This document shows, in pieces, positions 8,318-16,864 of a stretch of DNA of 64,000 nucleotides. The position numbers were made by a program, and so were the translations under genes. Under the pieces are notes generated by a model. The model had not been told where the DNA came from, searched no databases, and worked only from the letters and a program-made list of their open reading frames with translations. The DNA is from Rubripirellula tenax (GTDB lineage: Bacteria; Planctomycetota; Planctomycetia; Pirellulales; Pirellulaceae), in NCBI RefSeq assembly GCF_007860125.1, contig NZ_SJPW01000004.1, forward strand, positions 618,738 through 682,737, in the 5' to 3' direction. The number at the start of each line of letters is the position of its first letter. The first letter of the stretch is position 1.

Positions 8318-8836
8318 ATGAAGATAAATTTGAGTGTCGCCCTTGTCGGTCTTAGTCTATTAGCGGTTGGCTGTGGCCAAACGGAAACTGCGACGACGCA
8401 AAGCAAAACTGTCGAGGTCGATACGCGGTACGCCGCGACAACGGAACCCGCTAATGCCGTGCCCGTTGGGGAAGCTCGCAATAAAAGCGAAGACGGGCAA
8501 GACATCACCTTGGTCGGTGTCATTGGCGGTTCGAACAAACCGTTTGTCGAAGGAATTGCCGCGTTCACCGTGGTTGACCCGAAGGTTCCGTATTGTGCTG
8601 CCGAAGAAGGTTGCCCGACGCCTTGGGATTACTGCTGCACGCAGGATCAAGTCAAAGAAAACGTCGCGACGATTAAAATCGTGGATGATTCTGGCAAGCC
8701 AATCACCAAGGACGCTCGCGAGTTTCTGAACGTGAAGGAATTGTCGACCGTTGTCGTCACTGGGAAAGCCAAACGGGATGACCAAGGGAACCTGACCGTC
8801 GCGGCAAGCAAAGTCTTTGTGCGAACTGAGAAGTAG
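8318..8836 (+). CDS. Lipoprotein in ABC efflux operon
   Basis: 172 residues from the ATG at 8318, preceded by CCTGGAG at a normal distance. The type II signal peptide ends in the lipobox LAVGC (Cys about 19). The mature part has a region (about 55-85) of OB/barrel-like beta pattern, a Cys cluster (PYCAAEEGCPTPWDYCC, about 90-106) and a C-terminal segment STVVVTGKAKRDDQGNLTV. No family is recognised. It sits between permease and membrane-fusion genes, so it probably works with the exporter in the periplasm or outer membrane; the four-Cys cluster could bind metal. Confidence 0.75.
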   Translation: MKINLSVALVGLSLLAVGCGQTETATTQSKTVEVDTRYAATTEPANAVPVGEARNKSEDGQDITLVGVIGGSNKPFVEGIAAFTVVDPKVPYCAAEEGCPTPWDYCCTQDQVKENVATIKIVDDSGKPITKDAREFLNVKELSTVVVTGKAKRDDQGNLTVAASKVFVRTEK

Positions 8837-8838
8837 TC

Positions 8839-10398
8839 ATGGCGAACGCTCCTCTCGATCTCAGCCAGCTCGCTCTCGACCGTTCACCCAGGGAAGCAAC
8901 GTCGTCCAACCGGCCCCGTCGCAAGCGTTGGTTGACTCGCTACGCGCTGCCAATCGGCATTCTGTTGGGCTTCCTTGGCCTGCTGGGTGCTGCGGCGGGT
9001 CGGCGGTTGTTGCCCCAGCCATCGGTGACGGTGCTTCCGGTGATTGTAAAGCGTGCCGAAGTTCAACAAGCGGGAACGACGCTGTTTCAGTCGCCCGGTT
9101 GGATTGAACCGAGGCCGACGGCGATCAGTGTGGCGGCACTCGCTCCCGGAGTGATCGAAGAGCTGTTGGTAGTCGAAGGGCAGCAGGTTGCCAAAGGCGA
9201 ACCGATTGCGAGATTGATTTCAATCGACGCAGAATTGAACGTTGAGCAGGCGAACAACTCACTTGCGATTCGCGAGGGCGAGCTGAACCGGGCGAAAGCC
9301 GAATTGGATGCCGCCAAAATCCGGCGTGAAAATCCGTTGCACTTGGAGATTCCGCTTGCAGGCTCCGAAAGTTCGCTTGCAAAGGCGAAAACTGAGTTGG
9401 CAAAGCTGCCGTTCTTGGTCGATGCGGCCAAGGCGAATGCTGACTACACCCTGAGCAGTATGGAGGGAAAACAGTCGGCCAAGGGCGCGGTCTCTGGAAA
9501 TGTGATTGCACTCGCAAAAAGCGACCACGTTGGCGCGACAGCATTCTTGGAAGAACTTCGCCAGCGCCAGCCGAACTTGCAACGAGAAGTCGACGCATTA
9601 GCCAAGAAGGTCGATGCACTTCGGCGGCAACTTAAATTGCTCGTGGAGGAAACAAGGCAAGTTGAGGAAGCGAAAGCCAAGGTGCAATCGGCGGAGGCGC
9701 TTCGCGACGAGGCCAAGTTGCAAGTCAGGCAGGCCGGATTGGCATTGGAACGCAATGTCGTTCGCGCTCCGATGAACGGGCGAATCATGAGGTTGGTCGC
9801 ATCGCCGGGGACTCGCGTGATGGGATTGGAATCCACCGCCGGGCAAAGTTCCAGCACGGTGGTCGAGATGTACGATCCCGCCCGATTGCAAGTCCGTGCA
9901 GACGTGCGACTCGAAGACGTGCCGATGGTCTCGCGCGGTCAACCCGTGGAAATCGAAACGGCATCCTCCGGCGGCATCATCAAAGGACGTGTTTTGCAAG
10001 CGACCAGTTCGGCGAACATTCAAAAGAACACGTTGGAAGTGAAGGTTGAATTGATCGACCCACCGCCAAACGTCAGTCCTGAAATGCTGGTCACGGCGAC
10101 GTTTCTAGCTCCTGTGCTGGAGAACCAAAAAAGCGAAGCGACGGAAACCGAACGATTGTTTGTTCCCGAGCAACTGATTCAGTCGGATGACTCTGGTGCC
10201 TTCGTTTGGATTGTCGACGCGGATGAATTGGCTCAGCGGCGATCCGTCGAAACAGGAACTCCGATCGCGGGCGGATTGATGGAGATCACGACGGGGCTGA
10301 AGGTGACGGACAAACTGATCGCGAGCGGCGTGGATGGACTTTCCGAAAGCAGCCCGGTCCACGTGACGGGCGACGACCAAACGATGGGAATGAATTAG
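8839..10398 (+). CDS. HlyD/MacA-type periplasmic adaptor
   Basis: 519-residue membrane-fusion protein. One N-terminal membrane anchor (about 35-55) is followed by the first half of the lipoyl (barrel-sandwich) domain around 97-126 (GVIEELLVVEGQQVAKGEPI), then a long alpha-helical hairpin of about 180 residues rich in Ala/Glu/Lys. The second lipoyl half is around 305-325 (NVVRAPMNGRIMRL), and beta-barrel and membrane-proximal domains follow to the end. It links an inner-membrane transporter to an outer-membrane channel. It starts two bases after the lipoprotein stop and its own stop abuts the ATPase start. Confidence 0.92.
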   Translation: MANAPLDLSQLALDRSPREATSSNRPRRKRWLTRYALPIGILLGFLGLLGAAAGRRLLPQPSVTVLPVIVKRAEVQQAGTTLFQSPGWIEPRPTAISVAALAPGVIEELLVVEGQQVAKGEPIARLISIDAELNVEQANNSLAIREGELNRAKAELDAAKIRRENPLHLEIPLAGSESSLAKAKTELAKLPFLVDAAKANADYTLSSMEGKQSAKGAVSGNVIALAKSDHVGATAFLEELRQRQPNLQREVDALAKKVDALRRQLKLLVEETRQVEEAKAKVQSAEALRDEAKLQVRQAGLALERNVVRAPMNGRIMRLVASPGTRVMGLESTAGQSSSTVVEMYDPARLQVRADVRLEDVPMVSRGQPVEIETASSGGIIKGRVLQATSSANIQKNTLEVKVELIDPPPNVSPEMLVTATFLAPVLENQKSEATETERLFVPEQLIQSDDSGAFVWIVDADELAQRRSVETGTPIAGGLMEITTGLKVTDKLIASGVDGLSESSPVHVTGDDQTMGMN

Positions 10399-11088
10399 AT
10401 GGCATTAGTAGAACTACGTGGCGTTAGCAAGAGCTTCCGCAAAGGCGATGAAACGATCACGCCTTTGGACAACATCGACCTGGATATCGAAGCGGGTGAG
10501 TTCGTTTCGTTGATGGGACCAAGTGGCACAGGAAAAAGTACGCTATTGAACCTTGTCAGCGGCATCGACCGACCGGACTCGGGAACCATCACGGTCGACG
10601 GCACGGAAGTCACGAAGCTGTCACGCAGCAAACTGGCTGACTGGCGGGCTGCGAATCTCGGCTACATCTTCCAGACGCACAATTTGATACCTGTGCTGAC
10701 TGCGTACGAGAATGTCGAACTGCCGACGTTGTTGTTGAAGCTGTCATCCTCGCAGCGACGACAACGGGTTGAATTGGCAATGGAGGCAGTCGGCCTGAGC
10801 GACCGTTCCGACCACTACCCGCGTCAGTTATCTGGTGGGCAGGAACAGCGAGTTGGGATCGCGCGGGCAATCGTTGCTCATCCCAAAGTCGTCGTTGCCG
10901 ATGAGCCAACGGGTAGTTTGGACACGGAAACGAGCGAGCAAGTGCAAATCTTGCTGCAAAGACTGAACAAGGAACTCGACATCACATTGTTGATGGTCAC
11001 GCACGACACGGACGCCGCGAGAATCGCGTCGCGGCAGTTAGTGCTCGATCGCGGGAAGTTCATCGAATCACAAATAGCCGTCGCGTAA
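10399..11088 (+). CDS. ABC transporter ATP-binding protein, MacB/LolD type
   Basis: 229 residues. Walker A GPSGTGKS (40-47), Q-loop Gln92, signature LSGGQ (144-148), Walker B VVVADEP (164-170) and the switch His in MVTHD (about 200) are all intact. Length is that of stand-alone LolD/MacB-like ATPases, which drive permeases of the FtsX fold by mechanotransmission. It abuts the adaptor gene and lies 15 bases before the second permease, so the ATPase may serve both permeases of the operon. Confidence 0.95.
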   Translation: MALVELRGVSKSFRKGDETITPLDNIDLDIEAGEFVSLMGPSGTGKSTLLNLVSGIDRPDSGTITVDGTEVTKLSRSKLADWRAANLGYIFQTHNLIPVLTAYENVELPTLLLKLSSSQRRQRVELAMEAVGLSDRSDHYPRQLSGGQEQRVGIARAIVAHPKVVVADEPTGSLDTETSEQVQILLQRLNKELDITLLMVTHDTDAARIASRQLVLDRGKFIESQIAVA

Positions 11089-11103
11089 CACGGAATATGT
11101 AAC

Positions 11104-12237
11104 ATGTTCACCTACGTCCTGAAAACACTCTGGCGTCACCGCACGCGAACGCTGCTGACCGTTACCGGCGCGGCGGTGGCGATGTTTGTATTTTGCTTCG
11201 TTGGTTCGGTGCAAGAAGGTTTGCTTCGGCTGACGACGGGGTCGGACGCCGACCGAAGTCTGATTGTGTTTCAAGAGAATCGCTTTTGTCCGACAAGCAG
11301 TCGATTGCCGGAAGACTACTCGCGAAAGATCAAAGAGGTGCCGGGTGTTCGTGATGTGATGCCCATTCAGGTCTGGACGAATAACTGTCGTGCGAGTTTG
11401 GACATCGTCGTATTCAATGGTGCCGACCCAGAACAGATTCAAAAGACACGACCTATCAAGCTGACGAGCGGCAATTGGCAGCAGTTCGCATCACAACGTG
11501 ACGCCGCTATCGTTGGTAGGAATGTCGCTCAACGTCGTGGCCTCAAGGCGGGCGACCAGTTTTCTATTGGTGACCTGTCTGTGAAGATCGCGGGTGTGTT
11601 TGAGTCGACGGTTCCATCGGAAGAGAACTTGATTTACACAAGCCTTGCATTTCTGCAATACACTCGCGGGCTTGATGCTGCCGGTTTGGTGACGCAGCAC
11701 GAAGTCATGCTTACCGACGATGCCGATCCTGATCGCGTTGCTACGAAGATCGACGCGAAGCTGCGGGCTGGTTCTGTCGCAACGAAGACCCGACGCAAGG
11801 GAGCGTTTCAAGCCAGTACGCTCTCCGACCTCGTCGACTTGATCGGCTTCGCCCACTGGCTCGGGTACGCCTGTGTCGGACTGGTGTTGTCGCTCGTCGC
11901 AACGACCACCGTCATGAGCGTTCAAGATCGGATCAAAGAGTACGCCGTGCTGCAAACGATCGGCGTCCGTCCGATGCGAACGATGCGTTTAGTCTTAGCC
12001 GAAAGCACGATCCTGTGTCTGGTCGGCGGCATCGCCGGAACCACGCTGGCACTTGCTGCCCTCGGCATTGGCGGATTCGCGATCGGCGCGGAAGGTGCCA
12101 CAATCGCCTTTCGTCCTTCCCTTGGATTGGCGATCAGCGGAACCGTCGTATCGCTGATTGTGGGCATTGCTGCGGGATTGGCCCCAGCCCTTCAAGCCGC
12201 GACTGTTCCGATCGTGAATGCACTTCGGGAGGCATGA
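11104..12237 (+). CDS. Second ABC permease, FtsX/MacB type
   Basis: 377 residues: TM1 at about 17-38, a periplasmic MacB-like domain to about 250, and three C-terminal TM segments ([59 protein letters not shown]). The cytoplasmic loop [12 protein letters not shown] corresponds to the coupling element of the family. Sequence differs clearly from the permease at 7141, so the exporter may be a heterodimer of two permeases. Its end lies just before the CDF gene, whose ribosome-binding site is within its last codons. Confidence 0.92.
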   Translation: MFTYVLKTLWRHRTRTLLTVTGAAVAMFVFCFVGSVQEGLLRLTTGSDADRSLIVFQENRFCPTSSRLPEDYSRKIKEVPGVRDVMPIQVWTNNCRASLDIVVFNGADPEQIQKTRPIKLTSGNWQQFASQRDAAIVGRNVAQRRGLKAGDQFSIGDLSVKIAGVFESTVPSEENLIYTSLAFLQYTRGLDAAGLVTQHEVMLTDDADPDRVATKIDAKLRAGSVATKTRRKGAFQASTLSDLVDLIGFAHWLGYACVGLVLSLVATTTVMSVQDRIKEYAVLQTIGVRPMRTMRLVLAESTILCLVGGIAGTTLALAALGIGGFAIGAEGATIAFRPSLGLAISGTVVSLIVGIAAGLAPALQAATVPIVNALREA

Positions 12238-12241
12238 TTGC

Positions 12242-12844
12242 ATGACTGACTGCGGATGCGAATTGGAAGCAGAAGGCGACGCACAGCGAAGGACGCTGCG
12301 CGTGGTGCTGGCAATCAACGCTGCAATGTTTATCGTCGAGATAATCGCTGGCGTGCTTGCCAGTTCGACGGGCCTGATCGCGGACTCACTCGACATGCTG
12401 GCCGACGCCAGCGTCTACGCAATCAGCCTGTACGCCGTTGGTCGTGCCGCCAACATCCGCCGCAATGCCGCAACTGCCAGCGGCGTGTTGCAACTGGCTC
12501 TCGGCTTCGGTGTATTGATCGAAGCGGTTCGCCGCTTCATCGGTGGCGGGGAACCGATCGGCGTTGCGATGATGGCGATGGGCTTGATTGCTTTGATCGC
12601 CAATTCCTTTTGCCTGTGGCTGATCGCCAAGCACAAAGGCGGTGATGTCAACTTTCGAGCGTCCTACATTTTCTCAGCCAACGACGTGATCGCCAACATT
12701 GGTGTCATCGTCTCGGGCCTGATCGTTAAACTCTCTGGCTCGCAAATTCCCGACCTGGTCATCGGAATCCTGATCGCCAGCGTCGTTGTGCGAGGTGGCG
12801 TCAAGATTCTCAGGATGGCCGGTTCCGGCGAGGAAGCGAGTTAA
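12242..12844 (+). CDS. Cation diffusion facilitator-like transporter
   Basis: 200 residues from the ATG at 12242, chosen because GGGAGG lies nine bases upstream (an in-frame ATG at 12218 lies inside the permease gene). Five or six membrane segments are visible. Membrane metal-site motifs of the CDF family are DSLDMLADA at about 45-53 and SANDVIAN at about 150-157, where the Asp residues are the expected ligands. The family exchanges divalent cations (Zn, Co, Cd, Fe) for protons and exports them from the cytoplasm. The usual C-terminal cytoplasmic domain is missing, so this is a short form. N-terminal CGC may bind metal. Confidence 0.82.
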   Translation: MTDCGCELEAEGDAQRRTLRVVLAINAAMFIVEIIAGVLASSTGLIADSLDMLADASVYAISLYAVGRAANIRRNAATASGVLQLALGFGVLIEAVRRFIGGGEPIGVAMMAMGLIALIANSFCLWLIAKHKGGDVNFRASYIFSANDVIANIGVIVSGLIVKLSGSQIPDLVIGILIASVVVRGGVKILRMAGSGEEAS

Positions 12845-12871
12845 GCGGTGACGGTAGGTTCCTTCGCTGCG

Positions 12872-13603
12872 TCAACTGACGGTAAGAGATGGACTTCCCA
12901 AAGCTGTTAGGCTTGGTGGTGGTCCGTCCATTCTGATTGGGCCGTTGTTCGTGGGTGGACTGCTTGGCTGTGCTGGACGGTCGCGAGGAGCTTCGTAGCG
13001 TGGAAGCTCGGGAACTGCATTGCGGTTGGGAAGCGTTGGTGCAGTCATCGGCTGACGATCAGGCGTGCCGAAAGTGACGGCGGGGTTTTGGAGACTCGGA
13101 TTCACTGGGCCGTGTGAGTGCCCATCGTGTGAATGGTCGCCATGATCATGGCCATCGTTGGCATGGTGGCCCCGGTCATTGTAGGAACCCGTCGCGCCGT
13201 TTGGAATTTCATACTGACGGGGTGCGTCGAGGTAGGGTGCATCCTGATAGGGTGGATTCTGTTGGGACAATTCACCAAGCGCGGGCTGGTTGTACTGCAA
13301 CGGGCAACCGACATCGTCGGGGCAGTACACGCTGTTGTTGCTGTGATATTGGTTCAGCGGCATGTCGACGTATCCGAGAGCGATCGGGGCGTGACCGTGA
13401 TGGCTGTCTTGGTAGTGGTACGAGTCGTGCGCATAGTGATGACCGCCCTGGTAGTGCCCGTAAAAATGTCCGTGGTCGGTATAGTGATGAGCTCCATGAT
13501 GACCATATCCATGCCATTGCTGAGCAGTTGCTGGTTGCATTTGCGAAAAGGCAGCGATAGCGAATGCGGCGAGCGCGACGACGTGTTTCGGCATGTTTTT
13601 CAT
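12872..13603 (-). CDS. Secreted His-rich protein
   Basis: 243 residues from the ATG at 13603. The signal peptide (PKHVVALAAFAIAAFSQ, cleavage after ATAQ) is followed by a His/Tyr/Gly-rich segment (WHGYGHHGAHHYTDHGHFYG and more). A middle part has two Cys (YCPDDVGC), then a second His/Asp cluster (HHANDGHDHGDHSHDGHSHG) and a Pro-rich tail. No catalytic family is seen. Composition suggests a periplasmic or extracellular metal buffer. It is convergent with the CDF gene with only 27 bases between stops. It and the next gene (13708-14073) are on the same strand with a hairpin between. Confidence 0.7.
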   Translation of the reverse strand: MKNMPKHVVALAAFAIAAFSQMQPATAQQWHGYGHHGAHHYTDHGHFYGHYQGGHHYAHDSYHYQDSHHGHAPIALGYVDMPLNQYHSNNSVYCPDDVGCPLQYNQPALGELSQQNPPYQDAPYLDAPRQYEIPNGATGSYNDRGHHANDGHDHGDHSHDGHSHGPVNPSLQNPAVTFGTPDRQPMTAPTLPNRNAVPELPRYEAPRDRPAQPSSPPTNNGPIRMDGPPPSLTALGSPSLTVS

Positions 13604-13633
13604 TTCGTTGTAAGTTTTGCACAGAGACAAGAA

Positions 13634-13660
13634 GGACGGACGAGACTTGCTCGCCCGTCC
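13634..13660. terminator. Hairpin between two His-rich genes
   Basis: GGACGGACGAG (13634-13644) and CTCGCCCGTCC (13650-13660) form an 11-bp stem with one mismatch around ACTTG. On the minus strand it follows the gene at 13708-14073 and precedes the gene at 12872-13603. The T-tract is weak, so it may be a partial terminator or an mRNA-stabilising hairpin. Confidence 0.5.
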
Positions 13661-13707
13661 AGTTGATTTAGAACGGTCGGTAACATTCGCAAGCGAACAA
13701 CGCTTGA

Positions 13708-14073
13708 TTAGTGATGGCCGCCAGCACCTAAAACATGGAAGCGTCCGATATCAAGGTGCAATCCACCGCGTTGACGATAGGGTTGTGATCGGTAGGTAGG
13801 AGAGTACTGTTGCTGGTATTGCGGTTGATAGCTCGGTTGGTACGTTTGGCCGTATCCATAACCGCCGTAGTTCGATGAATAGCCGTAATTGCCATAGGTT
13901 TGAACGGGTGCTTGAGCGTAGCCGCCATGGTGACCGCCACCGTGATGGCCGCCGGAGTAGGCGTGGTGTCCGCCATGACCACCATGAAAGTAGTCGCTAG
14001 CGGTGGCACCGGTATTTCCGGCAAAGGCGAACAATCCTGCTGCGAGAGCGGCAATTGCGAAGGCACGATTCAT
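13708..14073 (-). CDS. Secreted His/Gly/Tyr-rich small protein
   Basis: 121 residues. The signal peptide NRAFAIAALAAGLFAFAG is cleaved probably after GATA. The mature protein is nearly all low complexity: GGHGGHHAYSGGHHGGGHHG, then Tyr/Gln/Pro repeats (SYQPQYQQQYSPTY), ending GRFHVLGAGGHH. There is no Cys in the mature part. A His-rich metal-chelating or envelope-matrix role is inferred. A sigma-54-like promoter lies about 63 bases upstream of its start. Confidence 0.7.
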   Translation of the reverse strand: MNRAFAIAALAAGLFAFAGNTGATASDYFHGGHGGHHAYSGGHHGGGHHGGYAQAPVQTYGNYGYSSNYGGYGYGQTYQPSYQPQYQQQYSPTYRSQPYRQRGGLHLDIGRFHVLGAGGHH

Positions 14074-14135
14074 AAGGTGTCAGTCCTGAAATTCGAGGGG
14101 AGGTTCACGGCAAGTGCCGCTGGAAACACATCTAA

Positions 14136-14152
14136 CGCATTGCGTGTGCCAA
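14136..14152 (-). promoter_or_regulatory. Candidate sigma-54 promoter upstream of His-rich gene
   Basis: On the minus strand TTGGCAC is followed by ACGCA and ATGCG. The -24 GG and -12 GC are separated by exactly ten bases, as required for RpoN promoters, and TTGGCAC is a perfect -24 element; the -12 element ATGC differs from TTGC by one base. It points at the gene starting at 14073. Confidence 0.5.
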
Positions 14153-14264
14153 ACCGAAAAACCAGTGAATTCCCAGGTTTGACACCAGATGCCTGACGTC
14201 AAGTTGAATACATCGCGACCTCATTACGATCTCATTTCAAGATAAGTCGCAGCAGATCGACGCG

Positions 14265-14293
14265 ATTGCACCCCTCGCGTGGGATGGTACAAT
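14265..14293 (+). promoter_or_regulatory. Sigma-70-like promoter with dyad symmetry
   Basis: TTGCAC at 14266-14271 and TACAAT at 14288-14293 are separated by 16 bases and lie 80 bases before the ATG at 14374. The whole element is also an imperfect palindrome (ATTGCACCCC left arm, GGTACAAT right arm) and resembles the site at 23464-23493. Confidence 0.55.
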
Positions 14294-14373
14294 AACCCTT
14301 AGCGGGCGATGCGAACAATTCGACGGATTTGCATTGTCCTTCACAGTTTGCCCCACGTTAGGAGTTTAGACCA

Positions 14374-14967
14374 ATGAAATGTTTCCTCTCAGCATTCGCC
14401 GTTTTGGCTGTCGCGACCACCGCACAAGCCCAGTGGAGCGTTCCCCACACGACCACGCACATTGACCATGTGCCACACACGACGACGCACACCGATTACG
14501 TCCAACATGGCAATCACGTTGACGCGGTGCCTCACACAACAACCCACATTGACCGCGTCCCGCACACGACCACGCACGTCGATCATGTGTCGCCGTACGG
14601 CAATTACCCAACCACGACGCAGCCGTATCAGCAACGCTATCAATCGGCCCGGCCCGTGATTCAGGGCCAGTACCAGCAGCAATACCCGCAGCAACAGTAT
14701 ATCCAGGGACAGTCGTATCCGCAGCAAGGACGAGTGATTTACCGAAACGGCATTCGCCAGACTTACACTCAACCGTATCAGTCTTACCGCCCATCGTATC
14801 AGCAACCGCACCTGCATTCGCAAACGCACACCGACTACGTGCCTCACACACAGACGCACATTGATTACCAGCAACATGGCAATCATCTGCACGCGGTTCC
14901 TCACACTACCACGCACATCGACGCCGTTCCCCACACGACGACGCATCTTCATGGTGGCCATCACTAG
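14374..14967 (+). CDS. Secreted protein with His/Thr repeat (VPHTTTHID)
   Basis: 197 residues: signal peptide MKCFLSAFAVLAVATTAQAQ, then four near-perfect copies of a 9-10-residue unit VPHTTTHID(H/R)V broken by YVQHGNHVDA. A Gln/Tyr/Pro-rich centre (YQQRYQ, QQYPQQQYIQ, SYRPSYQQ) is followed by a second block of the His/Thr units ending HLHGGHH. Each unit places His at a 4-5-residue spacing next to Thr and Asp, well suited to metal binding. No known family is recognised. It lies alone between a divergent His-rich gene and the TolC-like gene, with its own promoter. Confidence 0.72.
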   Translation: MKCFLSAFAVLAVATTAQAQWSVPHTTTHIDHVPHTTTHTDYVQHGNHVDAVPHTTTHIDRVPHTTTHVDHVSPYGNYPTTTQPYQQRYQSARPVIQGQYQQQYPQQQYIQGQSYPQQGRVIYRNGIRQTYTQPYQSYRPSYQQPHLHSQTHTDYVPHTQTHIDYQQHGNHLHAVPHTTTHIDAVPHTTTHLHGGHH

Positions 14968-15205
14968 GCTTGTGTCCAAGACAGTTGAATAAATGACGTT
15001 CGCCGGAACGGAATCCGGCGTCAAGCGGCCACCTGTTGGACGCACTTCTGCGGACCTCTTCCGCACCGATCTTCCGTACGACCCGCATCACCCGACCTGA
15101 GCAGGTTGCGATAGGCCGGATTGCAAGGGTACGACGTGAAAATCCCCTCGTCCCTAACCGATAGGAACCAACGGCTGGTCTCATTTTTTCACGGAGGAAA
15201 ACGCG

Positions 15206-16837
15206 GTGATCGCAACACAACCGACCAGCAATCGTACTCGTCAATCGCGGCGTCGGCGGTTGCGTGCGGCTTTGAGTATGACATTGATGCTGGGTTCAGC
15301 GATGAGTTTCACGGCGGGTTGCCAGAGTGTTGGCAATCACGTTGCGACATCAGCTCACAATCCCACAATGCTTCAATCGAGCGAAGCGAACGTCGCCTCA
15401 ACACCGGCGACGGCCATCGTTGCGGCACCCGTGATCACGGTCGCATACAACGACAAGTCGGATGACGACAAACCCGTTGCAACGGAAGAGGACGATTCCG
15501 ATAAGGAGTCCGCCGGTTCCTTGCGAGACATCATGGCGCTGGATTTGCCCGAACAGTCGCTCAGCGAAGTCGCCGTTGTGCCATTCTCAACCGGCAATGA
15601 GTACTACCTCAGCGAACAGCCCGCCGGATTGACGCTCGAAGCGATCGAGTCGATGGCTTTGGCGAACAATCCGACCATCGCTGAATTGGTCGCGACAACG
15701 CAAAAAGCCGCGGGTTTCAAATGCCAAGTCGGGCTGCGTGCCAACCCTGTACTCGGCTACAGCGCTGTCCAACTCGCCGACCAAGGTACCGATCAGCACT
15801 CGGTGTTCATCTCGCAAACAATCATCACTGGCGACAAACTTGCGCTCAATCGCGCCGTGCTCAATGAAGCCTTGCGTGCGCAGCTGATGCAGCTGGAAGC
15901 TCAGAAATACCGTATCGCGACTGACATTCGCATCACGTTCTACGATGCCTTGGCGGCACAGCAACGAGTGAATTTGATCCGCGATTTCCAATCGGTCGCT
16001 GACAAGGGAGTCGATATAGCCGAGCAACTCAAAGAGGCACAGGAAGGCTCGCAGCTGGAAATCGTTCAAGCAAAGGTTCAAAAGAACGAGATCGACTTGG
16101 CTCTCCGGCAAGCCCAGATTCGCTTCGACGCCGCTTGGCGAGAGATGGCCGCATTGGCCGGCAATCCCGACATGATGCCCGTGGCACTACTAGGCGCACT
16201 GCCCAACGCGGATTCCGCCTTGGACTGGCCCAGCGTTGCGGCCACGATGATCGCATCGAGCCCCGAAGTGCAGGCCGCGCAGGCCCGAATCAATCAAGCC
16301 AGAGCCAACCTTTGCCGCCAACAGGCTCAGCCGATTCCGAACCTAGATTTGCAACTTGCCTCTGGGTATGACAACGGCACGGACAACGGCATGATCAACT
16401 TTCAAGTCGGAGCACCGATTCCGGTCTTCAACAAGAACCAAGGCAACATCTCGGCGGCCCGTGCTGAGTATGTGCGTGCGTCACGCGAACTCGAACGAAT
16501 CCAAAACTCTATCAAGGCACGCTTGGCTCAGGTTTCGCGAGACTACGATTCTTCAATGGTTGCAGTTGAACAGTATTCCAAAGACATCCTGCCCAACTCA
16601 GAAGACGGTTTGAAGCTCGCTGAGCTTGCCTACAAAGCTGGCGAGACGAGCTTTGTGCAAGTCCTAGTCGCCCGCCGAACTTATTTCGACACGAACTTGC
16701 AGTACATCGTTTCGCAGCAGCAACTGGCTCAAGCCCGCGCCCGCGTCGATGGATTCGTCCTGACGGGAGCATTGGATGCGGTCGTTGATAACAGTGGCGA
16801 CGATAGCCTGCGTGGTCTGACGTTCAGCCAACAGTAA
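15206..16837 (+). CDS. TolC/CusC-like outer-membrane efflux protein
   Basis: 543 residues from a GTG at 15206, chosen because GGAGG sits eight bases upstream and the signal follows. An N-terminal basic stretch and hydrophobic segment end in the lipobox FTAGC (Cys about 39), so it is probably lipid-anchored like CusC/OprM. A 100-residue acidic linker comes next. From about 140 there are the two repeated helical units of the outer-membrane efflux family (for example LEAIESMALANNPTIAEL and VAATMIASSPEVQAAQARI). It likely supplies the exit duct for the RND pump at 27601-32351 or the ABC exporter at 7141-12237; neither operon encodes its own. Confidence 0.92.
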   Translation: MIATQPTSNRTRQSRRRRLRAALSMTLMLGSAMSFTAGCQSVGNHVATSAHNPTMLQSSEANVASTPATAIVAAPVITVAYNDKSDDDKPVATEEDDSDKESAGSLRDIMALDLPEQSLSEVAVVPFSTGNEYYLSEQPAGLTLEAIESMALANNPTIAELVATTQKAAGFKCQVGLRANPVLGYSAVQLADQGTDQHSVFISQTIITGDKLALNRAVLNEALRAQLMQLEAQKYRIATDIRITFYDALAAQQRVNLIRDFQSVADKGVDIAEQLKEAQEGSQLEIVQAKVQKNEIDLALRQAQIRFDAAWREMAALAGNPDMMPVALLGALPNADSALDWPSVAATMIASSPEVQAAQARINQARANLCRQQAQPIPNLDLQLASGYDNGTDNGMINFQVGAPIPVFNKNQGNISAARAEYVRASRELERIQNSIKARLAQVSRDYDSSMVAVEQYSKDILPNSEDGLKLAELAYKAGETSFVQVLVARRTYFDTNLQYIVSQQQLAQARARVDGFVLTGALDAVVDNSGDDSLRGLTFSQQ

Positions 16838-16864
16838 TGACTCGTCAGACAACCTAGATTTAGC

